A DNA stretch of 64,000 nt, from the NCBI GenBank assembly GCA_008921705.1, contig VFFE01006796.1:505775-569774 (forward strand). The letters run 5' to 3'. The position numbers were made by a program, and so were the translations under genes. Source of the stretch: Burhinus oedicnemus. Taxonomy: Eukaryota > Chordata > Aves > Charadriiformes > Burhinidae. This document shows, one piece after another, positions 1 through 11,222 of this stretch (the stretch's first letter is position 1; the number at the start of each line of letters is the position of its first letter). Under the pieces are notes generated by a model. The model did not search any database, was not told the DNA's origin, and saw only the letters and a list, made by a program, of their open reading frames with translations.

Positions 1-35
1 TCTCCCTCTCCCTCTCCCTCTCCCTCTCCATCTCC
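1..35. repeat. (TCTCCC)n hexanucleotide microsatellite, cut by window edge
   Basis: Four exact TCTCCC units followed by a TCTCCA variant and a partial unit. The array begins at base 1, so its true length is unknown. Ordinary simple sequence; no function implied. Confidence 0.9.
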
Positions 36-2328
36 TTTCTTTTTATATATGTTTAGGAGAAAATTCCTGAAAAGTTTCCTGACCCTCCATCAAACAAATC
101 AGAGAAAGAATCCATTGGCCTCCTTTCCCTGTTTCACTGTGGCATGTGATATTTATCTCCTATCAACCTCTGTTGTACAGTCCCATGGAGGCCACAGTTA
201 AGTTTGGCAGGGATTGTATCAGTGACTCAGTCTGCCCTGGCCCCAAATCAGAGTAGAAACAGGGGTGTCAGGCCCCTAAATTAGAAATGATAAAATGATG
301 AAAATGGAGAAAGGAAAGGGGTTAAAAATATTTATTCTGGGTAGGATTCAGAGAAGCCTCTGACCTTGGCCTCTTTGCTTACCGGAGAGGACACTGTCCT
401 CAGCTTGATTATGAGATAGAGCTGCAATGCAATGTAAAAGTGATTCCAAATATCTGTGGCCAGGAAGCAGATGACATACGAAATTGCTCTGTAGATTGAG
501 TGCTTAATTCAGCGATTTCCTGCTGCAGGAGTTGCCAGTATACAGCCATTTTGTCTTTTTTGGCAAAGTGGCTGCTTTTGGACGGCTGTCTCCAGTAGTC
601 TTTCCTATGCTTCCTGTTGTAGGAAGGCCTGTTTCCTGCCATGAGATTCCTGATTATGCTGTGCACTATTTTAGTCTGCAAAATGCCTGTGTAGCAGGTT
701 GCTTCTCTGCATTTGATACTGATTTGTGGGAAGTGAAGCCAGATCACAGTCTGGCCACAATAGAGAATCCAAATCCTTTGAGAAATCTAAAAAAATGCCG
801 TAGCTTGACTGAAAAGAACTGATGCTTAAAGTAGTATTCAGAGGTACAATGGAGTTCCAAGTATTTATTTTTTTAGTGAAGTTTCATTCCGTTTGTTTCT
901 TTTGGTTTTGGTAACCAGGGCCTATCAGCTTCATGCTGTCTTTTTTAAGTATCTCCCAAGGTTAGTTTTCTGCCTTTAATGTTCACAGGATCTCCTGGTC
1001 CGGATCCTTTGTACTTCTCTAGGGATAAAGATGTTTTCCATCTCCTACTCAGTATGTTATAGAACGAGATTTTTGGCTCTGTGGGTAATGGGGGTGGGAA
1101 TACAGTCCTGACATAATCTGGAGGACTTTGCAGCTATATGACTTCTTTTGACATGGGAGCGTGTGCTCAATTGCTGGTACTAAAAAAGGAGTAAAAGGCC
1201 TTTTATCCATCCCCTATAGGCACAATAGTGAGGTCCTATTCTAGGTCTGAACAAACTATGAGATAGTATTGCTCAAGTCTCCAGATATTTCTACTGCACA
1301 GTTACAAATAGCAAGAAATAGAATGAAGGTTTGTCCTGACTGCTATTGGTAGCATGGACATGGAAGGGGACTTGTAAAATGAAAATAATTTACTTCGGAA
1401 TATTGCTTCATTCATAGATTTTGTTTATATGCTCTATTTCCCCCATGTTGGAAAGTTTCCTGCATGCCTGGCCACCAATACCCCATTGCTGCAGCCGACT
1501 GTAGGATAAGGGCCCTTGAATTCCCAAAGGCAGAGAGAAGGCAGTTCAAGAGTCTCTTCATTTCTCTTATGAGTTGCTCTTCAGTCTACATCCTTCTTCT
1601 GTAAAGCAGTCATGCGATGCTTCTTGTTTGCTTTTGATGTCATGTTTTCCATATTTAGGGGTGAGGAGGTAGATGCTGACTTCAGTGACACTGGAGTTCA
1701 TGTCTACGTTACTTACAATGTAAGAAAGCAAGGTGGTGTTCCCCCTGGGTTGCAGCACAAGACATGCTTTCTTTAGGTCTCTTTCCCCTTCCGACCATTC
1801 ACTTTTTGTTTTGTTTTCTCATTACTATTTTTCTTCATTCTCTTACTGAGAATCCCAACCTCTTTTTGTTTTACCATGCTTCATCTCTCTTCACTGCCTA
1901 GCTCAGATGATGGAAAATATGCGTCTCTTCTGGATGCAAATTTACTTGAAAAATTCTTTAATTTTCTTCAAAATAATATGAGGAAGTTAAACCCAGCAGT
2001 CCTCATCTGATATTTTAGTAAATGAGAGGTGTAGGCAGAGGCCAGAAAATTTGAAGTTAATTTAACACTGATTGAGACTGCTGCACCTGCGGAAAAGTGA
2101 TGCGCTTCTGTGGTCCCAGTGGAGGTCTACCTTCACTTTAGCTTTTCTGGACCCTTTCAAGTGTCTTCTGTAGCATCGCTATGACTTAGACAGTTTTTTG
2201 TTGTTATTGTTCAAATATATTGGTTCTTGCATACCTTTGTTATTCCAACTCACTTGTCAGCAAAGAATTAGGTTTCAGCAGGGTCTACTGCAGTCTCAAT
2301 CTGAAAGTCCCTGTGGTTGTGTCAGGAG
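36..2328. other. unassigned non-coding stretch
   Basis: Mixed-composition sequence with no recognisable repeat family. Between about 410 and 820 open frames exist on both strands at once (112 codons on minus, 96 on plus); neither resembles a protein I know. Nothing else is supported. Confidence 0.6.
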
Positions 2329-2365
2329 CACACAGACACACAGACACACACACACAGACACACAC
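2329..2365. repeat. (CA)n microsatellite with CAGA interruptions
   Basis: Alternating CA with several CAGACA interruptions over about 37 bp. The minus-strand open frame across it reads as a Cys/Val run, which is purely a translation of the repeat. Confidence 0.9.
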
Positions 2366-3655
2366 GCTCCATGATTTGTACTAACCGGCAAGCTGAAGCC
2401 CTGGGACTTTGCCCCTTCCTCCACAAATCCAAGCCTGTTTCTGCTGCTCCATTTGCAGCTGTCTGAGGGCACCACGACCTGGACTGCCAATAGCAGACGT
2501 GCTCAGCTTGTCTGTGGTGGTCTTTCAGTGAAAAATGTTCTCATAATGTAAATGAAATCCTCATACATTAGAGGATCTGAGTGCATATTCTTCTAGGATG
2601 AGGCTCCTTGCAGGAAGAGATAAAAATGACATTCAGTAAACTACTGCAGGGAGTCACAAGGTAAACAGCATCCTCCTTTGCCATATGTTGTAGCTATGAG
2701 CCCGATATAACTTATACGGAGAATACAGTAAGGCTTCTGCATTCATTTTGGGATTTGGAAGAGCAGACCAAAAATGGTTTTTAAGATGTAAAGCCTCAGG
2801 TCAGCTGCAGAAGCCATCAGTGCTCTTATCAACGTAAGTTAGAAAACATTTCCCTAGTTTTTCTACTCTAATGTTCTAAAGTTCTTCTTTAATGCCAACA
2901 CTTCTGAGTCAAAGGAGGCTGAGCATGAGGTATCCTTTTTGCTATGTTGCTAGTTTCTTGGACAGTCGGTATTTGTTCTTGATTGGTCACCAGAGTCCCA
3001 CCTACCTTCTTCTTGTATCACTCACTCCCTGAATGCCATCGCCTTGCCAGCCATGCTTCGATGGTTGGTCAGAAATACTATAAGGTCTTTGTCCATTCTG
3101 CCTCGTCTACTCCAAAGGGACAGTGGACCACAGGGCTAGGAAATAGGGGCATTGCTGTTGAGGGAGAGCGGTCGGCATGGGGTTTATGGCAAGCGCTTGT
3201 CTGAGTGAGTTACCAGCGTGCTCTTACCACACCATACACCAGGGTATGTGACACCACAGCAGGAGATGAGTATTGTAGTCTAGTTGGTCCATCCTACACT
3301 ATCTGAGAAAGGTCTGGATCAGATTACTGGCATTAGCATGGACATTTCTCTTTTAAACTGAGCAACTGACAGGGAGCTCAGAGGAGGTCAGCAAAATCAT
3401 TAGCAAATAAAACCAACAGTATGAGACAAAACAAAGGGAAACTAATTGAACAAAAGATTGAAGGGCCATGACTACTTATCTGGCTTGGGAAAGGACTATT
3501 ATGAAGAAGGTGTTTATTCTTATTTGCCAGAGGGGAAAGAGGCAACAGGGTAAAATTGCTGAAATGACTTAGCGGAATTGTGAGAGGAAAAATACAGCCT
3601 CCTGAGTCAGCTGAGCGCTCTCGCTTGGAAGCACAGTCCTATGCTAAGTGCCAAT
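2366..3655. other. unassigned non-coding stretch
   Basis: No repeat family, splice-bounded open frame or RNA gene recognised. Short open frames of up to 73 codons are within chance expectation. Confidence 0.6.
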
Positions 3656-3866
3656 CGATATTTTCTGTTTGCTACCTTTGTATGCCTGTCTAATCTCTGC
3701 TGGTATCTGAGGCTTGGCTTCCATCTCCCCTCCTATCCGTCTCTATTAACGTCACCAGCATCCACCTGCAGCTAAGTAAACGTTAGCTCTAGCAACAGTG
3801 TGCTCTTTAGAGCAAACTACCTGGCTACACAGCCAAGGCTGGCTCTGCAGAAAACGTTAATCAGAA
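3656..3866 (+). repeat. diverged direct repeat, copy 1 (unidentified family)
   Basis: This segment aligns along its length, with substitutions and small indels, to 4961-5170. Shared landmarks in the same order are a block reading TATTTTCTGYTTGCT, then CTGCYWATATCT-like text, ATTAACGTCAC near 3746, CAGTGTGC near 3796, GGCTAMRNRGCCAAGGCT-like text near 3825, and AACGTTAATCAG near 3853. I do not recognise the family. It could be an old interspersed repeat that happens to occur twice, or a local duplication. Confidence 0.55.
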
Positions 3867-4960
3867 GTACTTTAGGAATCATGGATTTGATGCCCTGGTG
3901 CAGGAAAATGGATCAGTGGCTGCTCCCTAAGTGACCCGTGACAGGACAGTCTGACAAGAATTGTCTCTTCATCTAGCTTTTGACCTTTCATCTGAGGATA
4001 CAGTTGTATGGTTGACTAACGATGAGGTTAGTATGAACAAAGACAGGGGTTCCCAGTTTTTTATTAAAGGCGGGACTCGAAGTTTCTGCCTTTTCCTCCA
4101 CATACCCTTCAGGACCACCAGCCTTGGAGTCTCCTGCAGGTCTTTGCCTCTCTCACATTGCTTCCCTGGCACTGCCTGCCTCCTCCTGTGCCCTGCATTG
4201 CCTGGCACTGAGCTACCCTGTCCCTTGAACTTACTATTTTGCCACAGCCCAGTCCTGTCCTCTCCCAGAACAGAACATGTGGTGTGTGCTTAGCTTTTGA
4301 TGTTGGCCAGCTTCACAGCCAAAGTATGTCTCAGTTTGGGTGTGAGCATATGGCGCTGTGGCTAATTTGCACTAATTGCCCTGCTAGAAACACGTGCCAT
4401 AGATAGGAAATAGTTTATTCTGCTTTCACTTAGGAGACAGGTAGTGCACAGCTGTGGTTGGGGAAGAACTTGTCCACAGGTTGGTGTTTTGGAGTAGCAA
4501 ACAGGCAAAGGAATTGCAGCTGGTGACTTGTTTAGCTATGTCTATAGTTTGGCTAAGTCATATTTCTCTGTTTCAGATAGGCCTCTCTGTTTTCAAGAAC
4601 AAAATCCTGTACAAGGTAAAGACAGAATAAACTGTTTTACTGTACTGAGCAGTAATGACAATCGCATCGTTTCTGCTTCAGAAAAAAGTAGGCCCTGTGG
4701 ATCTCCAGAGAGGGCATTAGTATTTGAATTATGAGATTTTTACTATTTATTGGTGGTTTCTGGGCTTGAATTTTATAACTTCTGTGTTGGAACAAAAAAA
4801 GGGGAAAAAAATCCCAATATTTGTAACAAAATTAGTAAAAATGGAAATCCTTTCACAAAAAAAGGTCAACAATTGTTTAAAGAACACATGCAAAACCAGA
4901 CAGAACTGAATGATCAAGCATTGTATTTTGATGAAAGTACTACCTATGTTGAGGGTTAAT
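3867..4960. other. spacer between the two direct-repeat copies
   Basis: About 1.1 kb with no recognised element. It contains a plus-strand open frame of 110 codons (from 3961) overlapped by a 79-codon minus frame, neither protein-like, and an A-rich patch near 4794-4810. If the flanking copies were terminal repeats of one element, this would be its interior, but no transposase, gag or pol signature is visible. Confidence 0.45.
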
Positions 4961-5170
4961 CAGTATTTTCTGCTTGCTGCCTTTGCAGACTTATTTCATA
5001 CCTGCCAATATCTCAAGCTCTGCTTATATCCACCCTCTTATTCTTCCTCATTAACGTCACTAATCTCTACTTGAATTCCTTGCAAGCAGAAAGACAAAGT
5101 GCCAGTGTGCAGTAGGTGCAAAGAGTACTTGTCACCATGGCTAAGTGTTAACGTAAATCAGTAGCGTTAA
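4961..5170 (+). repeat. diverged direct repeat, copy 2 (unidentified family)
   Basis: Second copy of the repeat at 3656-3866, same orientation, about 1.3 kb downstream. ATTAACGTCAC lies near 5051 and CAGTGTGC near 5103, at almost the same relative spacing as in copy 1. Divergence is substantial by eye, so the duplication or insertion is old. Confidence 0.55.
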
Positions 5171-8100
5171 TATGTAAGCTTATCAGATGGCTTCAAATGT
5201 AAGTGAAGTCCTAGCTGGTAATACCACTGCAGAACAGCTCTTCCAGTTCCTGCATATTGCCAGAACACAGAGGACGCAGAGTTTTCCCACTTGACACTAT
5301 TCATTTTTTTTTAATGAAAGGTGAGGTATGACCTACAGTCCTTTCTTTCTCCCTAGTCTGCAGAGGTCGAGGAGCTCTGGCACTCACAGCAGAACAAGCA
5401 TTTATTTAGGAAGAATGGGAAGGAATCATTGCCTGACCTTTCATGGACTGCCAAAGGACAGCAGAGCAACCTGGACTGTACACATGCATACTGGTAGATG
5501 GGGTGCAGCCCACCAGGCTTTGAGAGTGGGAACATATGAGTTCTGAAAACTGACTTTAAGGACATTGTATCACCCTTGATCACAGTGTGATGTGTTTCCT
5601 ACTGACTTCAATGTGCAACTTACAGACGTAAAAGAAAATTTTATTATGTATTTTGTATAATTATAAAGGTTTCAGAACCTCAGTTTTGCTCTTCCTTCGA
5701 GAAATAGAGTTTGTTACAGCAGAGCAAATCACAGATCCTTTAAATGTAGGTTTCTGTTCATGGTACCATGACTCACAGGAAGGAAGTCCCGTTATTAATG
5801 CACCTGGTCAAACATCAGGGCTGTAAGGCAGGGAGGGAGGGGAGAGAGAAACCTGTGCTGGCTGCAGGCAGCATAGATGTAGGGCAGTGATGCTGGAGTG
5901 GCAGCTGCAGTGCCTACAGAGCACTTTAATATAAATATGAGCCACATCGAGGACCTCAGTATCCAGGGCAGGTAAACATCTTAGTGACACTCCTCACCTC
6001 TGGCTTAAATAGAGGAGCAATGGGACTGGGGAAGCTCATCTTCAGGTGGGTGAGGACACCTGGCCTGTCCAGGGCTGCTGACACCAAGCTGTCTGCCAGG
6101 GATGATGGCCAGCAGTGAGCTAGGAGAGGGGACTGTCACACCGGGCGCTGCTCCGTTGGCTCTGGAGAGGGTGCAGTGACCTCTGGGGCTGTCTGGAGTT
6201 GAGGGTTCTGTATGTGAACGAAGCCACAATGTTTCAGCCAGGCTGTGGTGTGGAAGAGCTCCAGCAGGACAGGAGCAGTCCTAGAAATGTGAGATCTTGC
6301 TGCCCGATTCTCTAGTTGCGACGTAAATAATGGTTGGTGTAGATATGGTTAAAACCCAGTATTTTTAAAAAAATCCTGCAGTGTAAATCAGAAAATGAGA
6401 TCTCAGTCTTTTTTTTTAATACTTTTTCTCCCATGGTACTTGTTTATCACTGCCAGGTACCTTATTAACACAGGGTTGCTGGTTGACACTGGTATGTATT
6501 TAATCAAGGCAAAGCATTGTTTCAATGCATTTTAGACATTCGCTTTTTCTCTCTTCCCTCCAGTCCCTGTAGAAAGTTACATGACGTTTAGAAATCAATA
6601 TAATGAAAAGTGCAGGAAGATGTTAGGTCCACTGTGATAAGGCAAGACTCATTCAGCTAATATTGAATGGTAGCTGAGCTTTTTAGAAATCAGGGGAGAT
6701 TGTGTAGTTATTCACTCCATTGATATTCTCTGGCTTTCACTAGGCCTATGAAAAAAAGTCGGTGCCCAGCAAAATTTTTTTCCTTGTTAGAAGTAAACAA
6801 AAATAATGGTTCTAGTGATGAAGGGAAGTAAGTGTCCAGTAAGTCTCAACAGTGACCTTGTTCAGCTTGTCACATTAACATTTGTCCTTCAGAGTTGTGC
6901 AACCAGTGCTGAGACTTTGGGGTCTGGATCTTGCATTGAATAATCCATTCTTTTTTGCAGCATTTAGTAGCTCACGTTTAAAAGAAAATTTAATTTGTTC
7001 TACCACTGCAATAAGTCATCTTCCTACACACATCAATAAGCCAAAGCTATTTAAAGAGCTAACAGAAATATTTATGACAGATCAAACAACGAAAATACTT
7101 TGAGATCAGAAAGTGAAACTAGCTCATTTAAGAATTTATAGTGACATATCTTTTGTATTTTTCTTGTTGGATCATGAATAATTGCTTAGCCCCAAGGTGT
7201 GTGTGTTATAAGGCTGCAGGTTTATTTGGGGCCTTAGAGAAAAATGCAAATCATTCAAAGGTCACTTGGGAGCTCTCCCAGGCCAAATGGGAGAGGTGTT
7301 TTCCCAATCCCTTTAGACCTAGGGTGAAATCAAGTACTCTGAACCAAGGCTAAATCAAACACGGAGTTTAAACACTGTAATCTGTAGTTTTAGACCAGTA
7401 GCTGGACTGACTGTTGGAATAAAGTAGAAGAGAAGTGTGACACAGTCAGCTGTTAGTCTCAGCTCAAAGGTGACACCTAATTCCTCAAAAGCAAAGTTGG
7501 TGCTACTGCCTCCTGGCTGAAAATCTCAGATACCAGTTTATCAGGATGTTAAACCAGCAGAGTCAGGGGCTTGCTGGGATGAAATCTAGGCCATTCATGA
7601 AATGCAGATAAAGCCGATGTTTCATGGTTGTGTTTCTTAGGGGAAGGCACTGCCACAAACTATGTTCAGGTGAGCTTCTTAGTGCCTATAACTCTGTTCT
7701 GGGTTATAACACCCAAGCTGGCAGGGAACTCGAACTGTTTTATTTCTCAAACCACATCTCTGGGCACTAGATTTATTACATATTTCACAAGCCATGGATT
7801 ATATTTCAAAATCCTATGACATGCTCTGTATGCAAGGCTCAAAACTTGCTCTGCCTATGCCAGAGCTTTTGCTACTTTGACCTGGCCAAGTTGTGACTCT
7901 CCACTCCCAAGCTAAAAAAACTGGGTTGGCAGGAGGAAATGAGCACTTCTATGTTTTGGGCAAGGAGGTGTTTCTGGGGAATATGAGTACCCTGCACTAG
8001 GAAAGAGGATGATTTGGCTTTTCTTTCTGTCCATGCAGCAGAACTGTGCCAGTGTACTGTTTCTAAGGACTTTGGTTATGAGGTATTGAAAAGAGAGCAA

Positions 8101-9801
8101 TGTAGGCAGGGAAGTTAATTCTGGTGATGTAAGGGTCAGATTTTCATACACACAGTGACTTTTATACCACAGTAATACACATAAAAGTATTTGTATTCAA
8201 GAGGATTCAATGAAACACAGCATGACCTCACACTGCCTGACACTGTAGGTGCCATGTCACTCTGACACCTAGCCAAAAGTAAGCTAAAGCTTCTGCACTC
8301 CTGCTCATCTCATGAAATCCCAAGAGAATATTTTATTGCCCTAACCAAGCTACTAGTTTCATACTTTAAAAGCTGCTACAGTATTGTTATTATCATTATG
8401 ACAAAGAGGTCAATGTTTTCTGGCTGTTCCAGCTGCTGCCTTATTTGAATGGAGATCAGTATGAGACAAGTATAGAACATTGCTGGTTTTGGTGCATCAG
8501 GATTGAGTAGACCACTCTCATCACTGAGATCAGTCTGAATTTCTTCTGCTGCTTGTAGCATCCTTTTTGCTGTTTATATAGGTATCAAAAATGAAAGAAG
8601 AAGGGCCAGGTGTTAATTACTTTCTGCACAGTTGGTAATGAAGTGTAAACAGCAAAAGGATCTTTCCCAAGCATCCTGCTAGATAATTGGCCATCCGCAA
8701 CTGCAGTCCTGTTTAAGGTCTTCCCTCCTACCCTGTTGCATCAAAGAAATGGGACAGCAGGATGCATAATTATAGTTACATTCAGCACAGCAGCATCTCT
8801 GCTACCAGTGAGAGCCAGAAACACATGGGAAAGTAACTTCTCCTTCTCAGGCAGCAGGCTCACACTGCAGTGCATAGGGTAAGGTGGAGGAAATGTGTCT
8901 CTCTAGGAGGTAGTGCCACTCCACCCCCTGATGTGAACTGCTTCAGAACTTTATCTGCCTGTCTCATTGTACTCAGCACATCACCATTAAAGAAGGCGAG
9001 AAACAGACCTATTCATACAGGTGGAGGCAAGTGATTCAAAACCCATCTGTATATTAACAGCCTATGTAAGTGGCTGACTGAATGACCTGTCTGTGAAAAG
9101 TAGAGGTTTCTGTTTCTAGCTACTCCTTATTCCCCATTAAATAAAGTCTGAGGCACCTTTGTCACTTCATTTATTACAGTTAGTCACCATAGTTACAAAT
9201 AAAGTTCAGGCTAAATTCCATGGAAATGGTGAAACGTAAATGCATAATATAGCAAACAAAGAAATACCTTAGATTCCAGATGCTTTACAGTTTCTGTGTA
9301 TTTGTACAAGCAAAAAATTCTTAACACTATAAATAGTAGTTAATGCCTTTATTTTAATTTTGACCCAATCTGGAACCTACTGTGACTATTTTGGGGGTAC
9401 CCACTTATTTTTCTTTTCATTGAGTGTCTAGCAGTCCTGCTTATGTATAACAAACAGTGATGGTAGGTGCAGTACAAAACCCAAGCATAATTTCTGTCTC
9501 AGGCATTTTACAACCTGAATTATAAAGGGAGGAACAGGCATAGAAGTACATTCAGAGTAACAAGCAGACACAGCAACTATCTACATCTTGACAAATTACT
9601 TTTATAGGCTTTACAGACTGCAACAAAGAGTTTTCAGGAGAGTCTTGAAGAGAGGATCTTTGCAGAAGTTTGCAGGGAGATTTTCCTAGGCATGGGGACA
9701 AGTTTGGAAATATAAATCCTTGGTGGTGTAAGCTGCTAGCAATGTTTTTTGGAAGCAAGAGTCATGAAGTCAGTAATGAATGAAAGATGGTAGGTAGATA
9801 A
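5171..9801. other. unassigned A/T-rich non-coding stretch
   Basis: About 4.6 kb without a recognised repeat or gene. Open frames are all under 80 codons, overlap on both strands and show no domain. A T/A-rich region around 6360-6420 and 9280-9370 is typical intronic or intergenic filler. Confidence 0.6.
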
Positions 9802-10110
9802 GATCACTGAATCACAGAATTGCTGAGGTGGGAATGGACCTCTTGAAATCATCTAGTCCAACCCACCCTGTTCAAGCAGGGTCAGTGAGAGTAGTTTGCC
9901 CAGGACCACGTCCAGTTAGGTTTTGAATATCTCCGGGGATGCAGACTCCACAACCTCTCTGGGCAACCTGTTTCTGTGTTCAACCACCCTCACAGTAAGA
10001 AAGTGTTTTCTAGTGTTTGCATGGATTTTCCTGTGTGTTTCCATTGCCTCTTTTCAAATCACTTGATACTGCTGATAAGAGTCTGAGAAGAAGTATGATG
10101 GTCTATGAAG
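9802..10110 (-). mobile_element. CR1 LINE 3' end, 5'-truncated (bird CR1)
   Basis: Read on the plus strand it starts with the reversed CR1 tail (ACTGAATCACAGAATTG) and then the diagnostic reversed 3' region: ATCATCTAGTCCAACCCACC, a Phe-Glu type 'GGTTTTGAATATCTCC' block, CACAACCTCTCTGGGCAACC and CACCCTCACAGTAAGAAAGT. Similarity fades after about 10050 but the TGCCTCTTTTCAAATCACT segment still matches. This is the usual short, 5'-truncated, inactive form. CR1 is the dominant LINE of birds; it moves by target-primed reverse transcription. Confidence 0.92.
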
Positions 10111-11172
10111 AGCTATAAAGGTAAAAAGAACCTGTCTCTATTTCATATGTTAGAGAAAAGGAAGAAGTGTGAATCATATCTCAGATGAACACAAGCCATA
10201 GGAGAGCAAGCTATATGAATAGAAATGAGTGGAACAAGACATACCTGTCCATGGCAAAGCTAAGGATGCAACTGAGATGTGGGACGTTGAGAACTACTGA
10301 GATGTGAGAACTTTGTGGAAGATTTCAGCTGTGTGGATGGATTGAAAGGCTATACCTTAGAAAGAAGTCTGGACCACATGGCAGAAGTACACGTTAGCTT
10401 TTGATCCATCTGATCTAAATTAAGTCATTAATGTCTTTGCCTATTCTTCTACTGTGAAATCCACTGTATATGTAGAAGGTGGATGTTTGGATCCAGCTGC
10501 AGGATCTGATATGATACAGCTACAGGATCTCTGACACGCAGCTTTGACTCCTGTTCACTGACTGCTGCTGCTGAATGTCCAAGTCACCTTGGCTAGCTAT
10601 CTCCAGCTTGCCAGCGAATTGTTGCACTGCCTCGTACATCAAACATAGCCTGTGAGCACACTGTAGGAAGGCAGGTGCCTTCAGGTTCCTTCCTTCCTTC
10701 CTATCCCTGGATATGTATCAGCTGCACACAGAGTACTGATTAACCATCTTGAACACCTGGCAGTATTAAAATCTGAGATGAATTTAAGATTAAAATAGCA
10801 TCAAGACTATTCATATGTATGTGTGTGTAGGTGCATGTCTGTATTTGTATATATATGGGTACATGATGCTGACTGGAACAATCCATTGTGTATTAACATA
10901 GCTTTTTCAGATATTCTTTTGTTGGTATTCCTGAAACTCAGTAGGCTTTTTTAATATCATTTCTTTACTTATCCTCATTCCCAAGTACTGTTATTCACCT
11001 GATTTATTATAACTCATCTTGTTTTCCCTGGAAGTTGCTGATCAACTGTTAAATCACTGAAAGAGGCAAAGATAAGAGTGTCTACCCAACATGGGTTTTC
11101 ATTTATTTGCTTTAAGTGATCTGCATTGTAGACAGCTCTCTATGTTTGGATTAAGTTTGTCTGTTATGGTGA
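10111..11172. other. unassigned stretch with short TTCC tract
   Basis: No gene or family recognised. A short (TTCC)4 tract lies at 10686-10702, and a TG/TA-rich stretch (TGTATGTGTGTGTAGGTG) lies near 10819. Confidence 0.6.
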
Positions 11173-11222
11173 GGGAAGGGAAGGGAAGGGAAGGGAAGGG
11201 AAGGGAAGGGAAGGGAAGGGAA
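11173..11222. repeat. (GGGAA)10 pentanucleotide microsatellite
   Basis: Ten perfect GGGAA units, 50 bp without a mismatch. Perfect arrays of this size are usually length-polymorphic. The plus-strand open frame from 11091 reads Gly-Arg-Glu-Gly-Lys through it, only because a 5-bp unit repeated three times keeps frame. Confidence 0.95.

Noticed and set aside
2296..2490. Minus-strand frame with VSVCVCLCVCV motif
   Set aside because: Translation of the CA microsatellite.
5758..5771. Perfect 14-bp palindrome TCATGGTACCATGA
   Set aside because: About four 14-bp palindromes are expected by chance in a 64-kb window, and there is no context suggesting a binding site.
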